NCBI RefSeq assembly: GCF_018531465.1
Contig: NZ_JAHDTF010000038.1
Coordinates: forward strand, 49,419 to 113,418
Source: Sphaerisporangium fuscum
Lineage (GTDB): Bacteria; Actinomycetota; Actinomycetes; Streptosporangiales; Streptosporangiaceae
DNA: 64,000 nt
Direction: 5' to 3'
Positions 32,164-39,847 of this stretch are shown piece after piece. Position 1 is the first letter of the stretch; every line of letters begins with the position of its first letter. The position numbers were made by a program, and so were the translations under genes. Under the pieces are notes generated by a model. It was not told where the DNA came from and did not search any database. It was given only the letters and a program-made list of their open reading frames with translations.

Positions 32164-33845
32164 GCCGCCTCCTCCGGACGCCAGGCGCGCAGCGCGGAGA
32201 GGCTGTGCGCGCCGAAGGGACGAAGGCCGTACCGGCGGGCCATCTGCAGCAGCGGCAGGAGGTTCTTCGCCACGACCCCGCCCGACCAGCCCAGTGCCGC
32301 ACCCAGGGCGCCGTGCGCGGGGACCAGGGCGAGGTCGAGGGCGACGGTCACCGCCGTCGCGGTGAGGATGTTCGCCATGCTCGACGCCGTGTGCCCGGCC
32401 GCGATCAGGACGACGTCCACCATGCCGCACGCCGTGGCGACCGCCATGGTGAGGGCCAGTACGACGGCGACGGCGGCCCCGTCGCGGTAGCCGTCGCCGA
32501 ACACCGCGAGCAGCCAGGGCGCGAGCGCGGCGTACCCCAACCAGATCGGCCAGGTCACCACGACCAGCCACATGGTCGTCGTCTGGTAGAGCCTGCGGGC
32601 GAGCGGCAGGTCGCCGTTGGCCATCGCCCGCACCAGCCGGGGGTGTACGGCCTGGGCGAGCCCCTGGTTGACGAGCTGGCCCACCACCTTGAAGCGGGTC
32701 GCGGCGGTGTACAGGGCCGCGTGCTCCGGACCGGCCAGGACGGCCACGATGACGATGTCCAGCCGCTGGAAGATCGCCTGCACGGCCCCGCCGAGAGCGC
32801 GTGGCGCGGCGTACCGCCAGAACTCGCGGGCGGCGTCCGGGACGGCGGGCCGAGGACGAAGCCGGGCGGTACCGGAGGGACGGGGGGCGGCAGAGGCGTG
32901 ACGGCGTGGCGGGAAGGCGCCGGGAACGGGACAGCCGGGAGCGGCGAGGTGGTGTGGCGGGGAAGCGCTGAGTGCGGGGCGGGTGCGATCGGCGAGGTCG
33001 CGTGGCGGGACGGCAGCGGGAGCGGGGAGACGGAGGCGGCGGCGTAGCCAGACGGTGGCGAGGACGAGCACCGGCAGGGCGGGCAGGGCCCACGCGACGC
33101 AGAGCGCCTGGAGGGGGTCCGCCGTGACTCCGGCCAGGGCGAGGAGCCCGACCAGGACGAGCTGCCCACCCGGTTGGAGCACCCCGGTGAGCAGGGCGGT
33201 CGGGCGCATGACGCCGAAGCCCCTGGTGGCCGAGACCAGGACGTCGGCGCAGACCAGGACGGGCAGCGCGACGGCCAGCGTGCGCAGGGCGGTGGCGAGC
33301 CCGGACGTCTCGTGGCCGGGCAGGGTCACGGTGGCCAGCCCGTCGGCGTACAGCAGCACGGCGGTGCCCGTGAGCAGGGAGAGGACGCTCACCGGCAGCA
33401 GGGCCACCCGGAAATATCGGGAAATGTCGGAGGAGATAAGGGCGGGTCTGTGGGAGCGGGCGATGAAGTAGATCAGGGCGTTGCCGGAGTCGAGCTTCAG
33501 GACGCCCGCGGTCATCAGGCACAGTGTCGTGGCCGTGAAGAGGGTGCCGGCCGTGTGGGCGTCGTACGTCCGGGTGACCGCCACCACGAGCAGGAGCTGC
33601 GACCCGGCACCGACGACCGCCGCCACCAGGCCCGCGAGACCGCCCTTGACCAGAGACGCCTGTGACACCAGAGAGGCCACGCGGCTCGTGGGTGCTGAGG
33701 CCGCAGGTTGTGGGGAGGCCTTCTGCGGTTCTGAGGAATCAGGTGTGAGCGGTGGGGCCGAAGGTTCTGCGGAATGGGCTGTGAGCGGGTGGGGTGGTGT
33801 GCTGCCGGCTTCTGGGCGCTCCGGGTCGCCGGTCAGCAGCGCCAT
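32160..33845 (-). CDS. Oligosaccharide flippase (Wzx/MATE-like)
   Basis: 561 residues with about 12-14 transmembrane helices. The N-terminal cytoplasmic tail is Pro/Ala-rich, then GLAGLVAAVVGAGSQLLLVV begins the polysaccharide-transporter fold. It should flip lipid-linked sugar units across the membrane. Roughly in the middle (after LATVWLRRRLRLPAP) a hydrophilic insertion of about 75 Pro/Ala/Arg/His-rich residues interrupts the fold before FWRYAAPRALGGAVQAIFQR. The matching DNA (32860-33010) is G-rich and degenerate-repetitive. The start ATG at 33845 lies 13 bases inside the preceding sulfotransferase gene. Confidence 0.88.
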   Translation of the reverse strand: MALLTGDPERPEAGSTPPHPLTAHSAEPSAPPLTPDSSEPQKASPQPAASAPTSRVASLVSQASLVKGGLAGLVAAVVGAGSQLLLVVAVTRTYDAHTAGTLFTATTLCLMTAGVLKLDSGNALIYFIARSHRPALISSDISRYFRVALLPVSVLSLLTGTAVLLYADGLATVTLPGHETSGLATALRTLAVALPVLVCADVLVSATRGFGVMRPTALLTGVLQPGGQLVLVGLLALAGVTADPLQALCVAWALPALPVLVLATVWLRRRLRLPAPAAVPPRDLADRTRPALSASPPHHLAAPGCPVPGAFPPRRHASAAPRPSGTARLRPRPAVPDAAREFWRYAAPRALGGAVQAIFQRLDIVIVAVLAGPEHAALYTAATRFKVVGQLVNQGLAQAVHPRLVRAMANGDLPLARRLYQTTTMWLVVVTWPIWLGYAALAPWLLAVFGDGYRDGAAVAVVLALTMAVATACGMVDVVLIAAGHTASSMANILTATAVTVALDLALVPAHGALGAALGWSGGVVAKNLLPLLQMARRYGLRPFGAHSLSALRAWRPEEAA

Positions 33846-34690
33846 GATGGCCTGGTGCCGAGCCAGGGCTCCAGCTCGTCGTCCCATGGGGCGAAATGGG
33901 CCGACAGGGCGCGCCGCACCGGATCGGGCATATCGATGGCGCGAGGTCGGGCGTTGTGCCGTTCGAACGCCGGGTCGCCCATGCGGGGAAGGCCGAGGAA
34001 TTCCAGCACCCGGTCGTACACCGTCTCGGGAGAGGTGAAGAAGCGCCCGCTGTCGACCACCAGGATGCGCTCGCGGTCCACCAGCGGCTCGATCCGGGCG
34101 AGCTGTTCGGCGTACCGCCCCCGGGCGAGGTAGGCGTGGTGGCGGTGGGCGTGGCTGACGGCGTACGGGTGGTCGCGGAGCCGTTCGGCCTCCCCGGCGA
34201 GCCGCCGGACCTCCATCTCGACCGCCCGCTCGAACGACGGCTCGGTCTCGAACCCGCGGGCCAGCTCGTGGGCATGGGCGGAGTACGCGCGCTCGACCGG
34301 GTCGCGCACCAGCACGATCAGTTTCACCCCTGGCAGGTCACGTGCGATGCGCGAGGCGGCCAGGGGGTGGAACAGGTAGTACGGCGAGGACTCGAAGGCG
34401 AGCGGGCGCGCGCCGTACCTCCGCCGCAGCCGCTCGGCCGTGACCTTCAGGGGGAAGTGGGCGCGGTACCACGACATGCCTCTGCCGTAGGAGGTGTCGA
34501 AGTAGTGGACGCCCTTGCGGAGCACGGGTTTGAGCATCAGGGGATGCTGGGCGAGCGCGCGGTACAGCGAGGTGGTGCCGCAGCGCTGCGCCCCGATGAT
34601 GAGGAACGACGGCAGGAGGCGCCCGCCCACGGTGAGCCGTCCGGCCGTGTGGGAGATGGCGTGCGCGGACCGTTTCACGGCTCGGTTCAT
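33833..34690 (-). CDS. Sulfotransferase domain protein (heparan-sulfate-type)
   Basis: 285 residues. The PAPS loop LIIGAQRCGTTSLYRALAQH lies near residue 30, KGVHYFDTSY follows, and the 3'-phosphate motif is LIVLVRDPVERAYSAHAHEL. This closer match to the NDST/heparan-sulfate group differs from the other two sulfotransferases here, so at least two acceptor positions are likely. Start ATG is at 34690, 13 bases after the upstream stop. Its 3' end overlaps the flippase start. Confidence 0.9.
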   Translation of the reverse strand: MNRAVKRSAHAISHTAGRLTVGGRLLPSFLIIGAQRCGTTSLYRALAQHPLMLKPVLRKGVHYFDTSYGRGMSWYRAHFPLKVTAERLRRRYGARPLAFESSPYYLFHPLAASRIARDLPGVKLIVLVRDPVERAYSAHAHELARGFETEPSFERAVEMEVRRLAGEAERLRDHPYAVSHAHRHHAYLARGRYAEQLARIEPLVDRERILVVDSGRFFTSPETVYDRVLEFLGLPRMGDPAFERHNARPRAIDMPDPVRRALSAHFAPWDDELEPWLGTRPSWRC

Positions 34691-34703
34691 GTGAGGACTG
34701 GGT

Positions 34704-35756
34704 TCATGTGAGGACCTCTTGGTGGTCGACGAGGGGATTGAGCCACTCGGACACGGGGCCGAGGGGGTGGTGGCCGTCGTTGTCGTACCGGTCGGCGAGG
34801 GCGATGAGGTAGCGGATCGCCGTGTGCCGCGCCTCGGCGGCCGACAGCCCGAAGGGCGCCAGGGTCGGCACGGCCTGCGCCAGGCACGCCTCGGCGGCGA
34901 CCCGGGGGCGCATGCGGCGCAGGCACCGCTGGAGGAAGTGGTGGAGGGCGTCGAAGCCGAGGGGCACGCCGGTGGCGAAGCGCTCCCAGTCCCACACCAG
35001 GAGGCGGCCGCCGGGCGCCGCCGCCATGTTCCAGGGGGAGAAGTCGCCGTGCCACGCGTGGCCGTCCCCGGCTCCCGCCTTCGCAGGGCTCGGGCCGCCG
35101 GCGATCCCTGGCCGGGACGGCCGCTCGTCGGGAGCCGTCCGCTGGGCGGGGACGCGGGCATGGGCCGGGGCCGTGGCGTGCGCGGGGAGGGTGGCGCGCG
35201 CGGGGGTCGGTGCGAGGGCGGAGATCTCCTTGATCGCCTCGTTCAGGACCGCCGGGGAGATCCGGCGGCGGCGGGCGGGAAGGGGGGACAGGGCCAGCAC
35301 CTCGAGGCCGTTCCAGGTGCCGTGGTGCAGCACGGTGGGCGCCACCACGACGTCCAGGTGGGCGGCGGCGAGGGTCTGGAGCGTGGCGGACTCGTGCCGT
35401 ACCAGGGCCTGCGCCCGCTCCGTGTCGCCGATCTTGACGAAGGCCAGGAGCTCGCCGCGTGCTCCGTGGACCTCCAGGACGGGCTTGCGGTTGGCGCGCC
35501 GGGCCGGTCGTACGTGGGCGGTGGCGCGCACGCGCTCCCCGAACACTTCGCTGAGGTGGCCGTCGATCGTGTCGGGACCCTGCGGCAGGAGCCGCCGTCC
35601 CGGGAGCCAGTGGGAGCGGGGGGCGAGGCGGCGCGGGACGAACCGGCCGGGCAGCAGGGCGTACGGGGCGTGGGACGTGGGGCCGTCGGTCGATGGGCGG
35701 TACAGCAAGGCGATCACCTCGTCCAGATAGCGCAGGCGCGCGCGGTAGTCGTTCAC
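34704..35756 (-). CDS. Phosphotransferase-fold (APH/choline-kinase-like) protein
   Basis: 350 residues. HGDFSPWN supplies a Brenner-type catalytic Asp and Asn, and VWDWERF matches the metal-binding segment of the APH fold. An N-lobe with ELLAFVKIGDTERAQALVRH carries the likely ATP-binding Lys and Glu. An Ala/Pro/His/Arg-rich linker of about 55 residues lies directly before the catalytic loop. It may phosphorylate a sugar or lipid carrier component, or be a pseudo-kinase. The GTG start overlaps the ligase stop (GTGA). Confidence 0.75.
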   Translation of the reverse strand: MNDYRARLRYLDEVIALLYRPSTDGPTSHAPYALLPGRFVPRRLAPRSHWLPGRRLLPQGPDTIDGHLSEVFGERVRATAHVRPARRANRKPVLEVHGARGELLAFVKIGDTERAQALVRHESATLQTLAAAHLDVVVAPTVLHHGTWNGLEVLALSPLPARRRRISPAVLNEAIKEISALAPTPARATLPAHATAPAHARVPAQRTAPDERPSRPGIAGGPSPAKAGAGDGHAWHGDFSPWNMAAAPGGRLLVWDWERFATGVPLGFDALHHFLQRCLRRMRPRVAAEACLAQAVPTLAPFGLSAAEARHTAIRYLIALADRYDNDGHHPLGPVSEWLNPLVDHQEVLT

Positions 35757-37138
35757 CGGCCCCCCTCCCCTGCCCCGGAGACGGCTGCCAAGGCCACTTG
35801 GGACGATTCAGTCGAAAACGCCGGTGGAAAATCGGCGCGGCCGTTGCGCCAGAGCAGGGCGAACGAGATCAGGTACAGGCTGAGCGCGGTGACGAGGCCG
35901 TCGTAGACGAACATGTAGAGCAGCACGAGGATCATGACGAGCGTGCCGGCCTGCCCGATGGGGGTGCGGTCGCGCCAGAAGCGGCGGACGGCCCCGGCGA
36001 AGAACGCGACGTACAGCAGCGCCCCCGTGAACCCCTGGGTGATCAGCAGCAGCCACAGCTGGCCGTCGCTGCCGAGCGGGGGATGGCCGCATTCGGCGCA
36101 CCAGTCGGTCTTGCCCGTGGTGATCGTCTGGTAGTTGCCGTAGGCGTTGCGCGTGTTGCCGTACCCGATGATCGGCGAATGGGCGGCCGCCTCCAGCGTG
36201 GAGGTGACCGTGAACGCCCTGATGCGGTTGCTGTGCGGGCTGTCGATGCGCTGGGCCACGATGGCGGTGAGCGGTCCGGCGAGGAACACCGCGGCCGCCG
36301 CCGCGAGCGCCGCGCCGGCCACGAGGCCGGTACGGCGGCGGGCGCGCACCAGGGCGTACGCCACGCTGACGGCCAGGCCGATCCACAGTCCTCGGTTGAG
36401 GGAGTAGACGATCGGGATCGCGGCCAGCGCCGTGATCGCCACGCACAGCACGCGCCGCGCCGGCCCGCCGTACGTCCACCAGCCGACCGCGAACCAGATC
36501 AGCAGCACCGAGATGTTGCCGCCCCAGGCGTTGGCCCACTCGAACGGCGCCTCCGGGCGCGGGGAGGCGTGCCCGAGGACATGCTGGACCTGGGCCGCCG
36601 TCGGGTGGATGAGGTTGCGGACGAAGGAGTTGCCGCTGATCCACCCCGGCAGCAGCATCTCGACCGGCGAGGTGAACTCGAACCGGGGGGCCACCACCCC
36701 GAGCAGCCCCCCGGCCACGGTGACGACGAACAGCACGCCGAGCATGCGCACCAGCGCGAGCTGCGGCAGCTCCTGCTCGGTGAGGTTGCCGAGGTAGAGC
36801 ACCATGACCAGCAGGGCGAGGTAGAGCGCGAGCCGCATGAGGTAGCCCATGACGCGGCCGGTGCCGAGGTCGCCGTACGTGCCGGGCGGCGTCTGGCCGA
36901 GCATGAGGGCGCTCACGAGGTAGCCCGCGACGAGCAGTGCCCACAGGCCCATGCCCTTGGGCACCGCGATCGGCCGCCGCCGCCAGAGCACGACCGCCAT
37001 GGGGAACGCGACGACGATGATCGACAGGCCCCCGAAGCCCAGCGCCCACCAGACGGGGTACCCGACGAGGAGCGCGGCGATCGGCCACGCGGCGGGAGGA
37101 GGCGGCCTGAGCCGGGAGGCGGGGGGAGAGGGCCTCAC
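35753..37138 (-). CDS. O-antigen ligase/polymerase family membrane protein (Wzy/WaaL-like)
   Basis: 461 residues with about 11-12 hydrophobic helices. The conserved outside loop before the last helices reads LGSDGQLWLLLITQGFTGAL, and TSTLEAAAHSPIIGYGN upstream of it is the typical WzyC region. In this cluster it is most likely the polymerase that joins lipid-linked repeat units outside the membrane. It is coupled by start-stop overlap to the Wzz-like gene upstream and the kinase-like gene downstream. Confidence 0.88.
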   Translation of the reverse strand: MRPSPPASRLRPPPPAAWPIAALLVGYPVWWALGFGGLSIIVVAFPMAVVLWRRRPIAVPKGMGLWALLVAGYLVSALMLGQTPPGTYGDLGTGRVMGYLMRLALYLALLVMVLYLGNLTEQELPQLALVRMLGVLFVVTVAGGLLGVVAPRFEFTSPVEMLLPGWISGNSFVRNLIHPTAAQVQHVLGHASPRPEAPFEWANAWGGNISVLLIWFAVGWWTYGGPARRVLCVAITALAAIPIVYSLNRGLWIGLAVSVAYALVRARRRTGLVAGAALAAAAAVFLAGPLTAIVAQRIDSPHSNRIRAFTVTSTLEAAAHSPIIGYGNTRNAYGNYQTITTGKTDWCAECGHPPLGSDGQLWLLLITQGFTGALLYVAFFAGAVRRFWRDRTPIGQAGTLVMILVLLYMFVYDGLVTALSLYLISFALLWRNGRADFPPAFSTESSQVALAAVSGAGEGGR

Positions 37139-38400
37139 GACGCGCGTGCCGTGGGTGCGGACGGCGGACGGCGGACGTGGCCGTGCCGGGCGTCGCCGCC
37201 ACCGGGCAGCATGATGACCCCCAGCGGCGCGGTGTCGGTGCGCCGGAGCTGGCGAACGGCGTGCGCCAGCTGTTTGGAGCGCACGGAGCGGCTCTCGACG
37301 ACCAGGAGGGCGGCGTCGGCCCTGGCCGCCTGGTCGGTGCGCACCCAGATCGGCGCGAGGCCGGTCAGCGCGACGCGTAGGTCGTCGGCGATCGGCTCGG
37401 GGTCGGTGCCGGGGGTGACGCCGCGGACCAGCAGCTCACCGCCGTCCCGCAGGTGCCGGGCGACGGCCATGGCCAGCTCGCGCAGCTCGCGGGCGTTCTC
37501 GCCGTCGCACAGGACGGGCAGCCCGGTGAGCCGTTCGACGTCGGCGGGCGTGCGCAGCCGGGTGTCGAGCCGGTCGCGCAGCATGGCGGCCCCGGCGCCG
37601 GCGAGCAGGCCGAGGAACAGCCCGCTGCCGACGTACAGCGGCCGGCTGGGCTGGGTGGGGGACGTCGGCGGGCGAGCGTCGCTGATCACGGTGCCGGGTG
37701 TGACGGCGACGGTCTTGAGGGCGTCGTACTTCTCGGTGAGGGTGAGGACCTGTTTGCCGAGGAGGTTCTGCCGCTGGACGGCCATGGTGCGCGCCGCCGA
37801 CCCGGAGGCCGTGCGGGGGATGCCGGTCACGGTGCGCGCGAGGGCAGACTGCACCTCGCGCAGCTTGCCCGCCAGCACCTTGAGCTGGGCGTCGAGGGTG
37901 TGGGTGGCGGTGGCCTCGCGGTTGGCGAGGTAGGCCTTGGCGAACGCCTCGGCGCCCGCGGCGGCGGTGGCCGGGTCGCCGGCGGTATAGGAGATCGCGA
38001 GGACGGCCGAGTTGGGCGGCACGGCGACGGTGACCCGGTCTCTCAGCGGGCCGGGGTCGGGCTCGCCCGTGCCGGTGCGCGACTTGACCTTCAGGGCGTG
38101 GGCGGCCCGGGCGGCGACCACGGTGGAGCGGGCGATCTGGGCCTCGGTGTCGAGGTTGAGCGGCTCGCGCTGGCGTGGGGTGGTGGGATTGATCTGGTCC
38201 TGCACGCCGGTGGCGGACACGAGCACCTCGGCGGTCGCGGTGTACGACGGCGGGGTGGCCGCCAGCAGGGCGCCTCCGCAACAGGCGCCGGCGAGCAGGA
38301 ACCCCGCGACGGTGACCCGGCGCCGCAGGAGCATGGAGCCGAACTCCGCGAACTCGCGCCCGGTGGCCGGGCGGGGGACTGAGGACGCCGGGTGGCTCAT
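37135..38400 (-). CDS. Wzz-type chain-length/export protein with degenerate kinase-like C-terminus
   Basis: 421 residues. An N-terminal helix near 30-55 (VTVAGFLLAGACCGGALLAA) and a second near 255-280 flank an outside region with ALVSAT-like beta strands and Gln/Leu-rich helices, the Wzz layout. The cytoplasmic C-terminal part resembles a BY-kinase (ADAALLVVESRSVRSKQLAH), but the position of the P-loop reads VRGVTPGTDPEPIADDL and lacks GK-S/T. There is no tyrosine cluster. ATG at 38400 has GAGAGG ten bases upstream. First gene of the minus-strand operon. Confidence 0.85.
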   Translation of the reverse strand: MSHPASSVPRPATGREFAEFGSMLLRRRVTVAGFLLAGACCGGALLAATPPSYTATAEVLVSATGVQDQINPTTPRQREPLNLDTEAQIARSTVVAARAAHALKVKSRTGTGEPDPGPLRDRVTVAVPPNSAVLAISYTAGDPATAAAGAEAFAKAYLANREATATHTLDAQLKVLAGKLREVQSALARTVTGIPRTASGSAARTMAVQRQNLLGKQVLTLTEKYDALKTVAVTPGTVISDARPPTSPTQPSRPLYVGSGLFLGLLAGAGAAMLRDRLDTRLRTPADVERLTGLPVLCDGENARELRELAMAVARHLRDGGELLVRGVTPGTDPEPIADDLRVALTGLAPIWVRTDQAARADAALLVVESRSVRSKQLAHAVRQLRRTDTAPLGVIMLPGGGDARHGHVRRPPSAPTARAS

Positions 38401-38464
38401 GGAACAGCAGACCTCTCGGTGCGGGTCGTCGCGGGTGCGTTCTGGGGCTTCCGGATCGGTTGTT

Positions 38465-38539
38465 GGTGAACTGACCCTTTGCATGCGTCACGCGGCGGCC
38501 GATCCCTTTTCGGGATCGGCCGCGCGGTGAACTGACCCT
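38465..38539. promoter_or_regulatory. Direct repeats flanking a hairpin upstream of the Wzz-like gene
   Basis: GGTGAACTGACCCT occurs identically at 38465-38478 and 38526-38539. Between them arms GCGGCCGATCCC (38495-38506) and GGGATCGGCCGC (38512-38523) form a perfect 12-bp hairpin with a five-base loop. It lies 65-139 bases before the start of the Wzz-like gene and may bind a regulator or act in the leader RNA. The rest of 38401-38761 is AT-richer DNA between divergent genes and probably holds both promoters. Confidence 0.6.
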
Positions 38540-38761
38540 CCTGGGAACGGGACCAGAGAACTATAGGCACATCTCAAGATTTCTCAATCGCATACGAGAG
38601 TTTTTGTGGACGGCCGGATGGGGTGGTTCGGGGGGTATAGCCGGATATTTCTGTGCTTGTGAAGCCGCAGCTCGCGCCCAGGGTGGCGAGTTCCCGGCGG
38701 TGCGGACCCGATTAATGGGAAGGTGAATACCGGTCTCCGCTGGAAACGGTGAAAAGGGGGT

Positions 38762-39847
38762 TTGGCCGCCTTGCGCAGAGTGACGGGAATATGGGTTTTC
38801 GGTGCCGGGCTAGCCGTCGGCTGCGGGCTGATCCTTTACACGCTGCTGTCGGTGAGACCCATGCGGGAGACGGTGGCCAACGACACCGCGAACAGGCTGG
38901 GCGTGTCGTCCCCCGAGGGGGTGCCCGGCTGCGCCGCCACGGCGAAACTCATCCCGAGCTGTGGCGCCTGGTGGGGCATCGCCCCGGACGTCTTCGGCGG
39001 CAGGCCGCCGGTGCAGGCCGTCGCCACCGCCGAGAGGCGCATGGGGCGCCGCGCCGACATCGTGCACGTCTACCACCGCGGCGGCGAGGCGTTCCCGACC
39101 CCGCAGGAGGCCCATCTCGCGAGGAGGCGCCTGCTACTGATCAACTGGAAGCCGTCCGTGCGCGACACCTGGGCCGAGATCGCCGACGGCGCCATCGACG
39201 ACCGCATCGACCGTGTGGCGGAGACGATCAGGCATCGGCTGCACGAACGCTTCTTCCTCACCATCCACCACGAGCCCGAGAACGACGTGCGCCCGCAGCC
39301 GGGGTCGGGCATGACGGCCGACGACTACGCCGCGATGTACCGGCATGTGGTGTTCCGACTGCGCCGGCACGGGGTGCGGAACGCCGTCATGGTCATGACC
39401 TACATGGGCGCCCCGAACTGGGCCACCAAGCCGTGGTTCGAGCGCCTCTACCCGGGCGACGACGTCGTCGACTGGATCGGGCTCGACCCCTACGCCGACC
39501 GCCGCGTGGACGACTTCGCGGGCCTGGTCGACAAGACCCGAGACGACCACGCGAGCTGGCCCGGCTTCTACCGCTGGACGCAGACGCGCTTCCCCGGCAA
39601 GCCGATCATGCTGGCCGAGTGGGGGGCGTTCGAGCGGCCGGGCGACCCGGGGTTCAAGGAGACGTTCTTCAACTCCGTACGCCGTCAGATCCGTGGATAT
39701 CCGCAGATCAAGGCCCTGGTGTACTTCGACTCGCCGTCCGCGCCGCGCGGCGACACCCGGTTCGACTCCAGCGAGACCGCCGCCCGCGCGTTCTCCCAAC
39801 TGGCCCGCGACCCCTACTTCAGCTCCACTCCCGTTCCAGATCACTGA
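38762..39847 (+). CDS. GH26-like glycoside hydrolase, membrane-anchored or secreted
   Basis: 361 residues. An N-terminal hydrophobic anchor (GIWVFGAGLAVGCGLILYTL) is followed by a TIM-barrel hydrolase. HHEPEN puts the acid/base at Glu171, and MLAEWGAFE gives the nucleophile Glu286. Mannanases and related endo-glycanases of family 26 have this pattern. It may trim or release the polymer made by the cluster. The TTG start at 38762 follows GGGGG closely; a TTG three codons later is possible. The end overlaps the convergent APS kinase gene by seven bases. Confidence 0.85.
   Translation: MAALRRVTGIWVFGAGLAVGCGLILYTLLSVRPMRETVANDTANRLGVSSPEGVPGCAATAKLIPSCGAWWGIAPDVFGGRPPVQAVATAERRMGRRADIVHVYHRGGEAFPTPQEAHLARRRLLLINWKPSVRDTWAEIADGAIDDRIDRVAETIRHRLHERFFLTIHHEPENDVRPQPGSGMTADDYAAMYRHVVFRLRRHGVRNAVMVMTYMGAPNWATKPWFERLYPGDDVVDWIGLDPYADRRVDDFAGLVDKTRDDHASWPGFYRWTQTRFPGKPIMLAEWGAFERPGDPGFKETFFNSVRRQIRGYPQIKALVYFDSPSAPRGDTRFDSSETAARAFSQLARDPYFSSTPVPDH

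Noticed and set aside
35693..37933. Plus-strand open frame of about 746 codons over the ligase and Wzz-like genes
   Set aside because: Asp/Arg/Glu/Gly-rich shadow frame; the minus strand has clear membrane proteins with coupled starts and stops.
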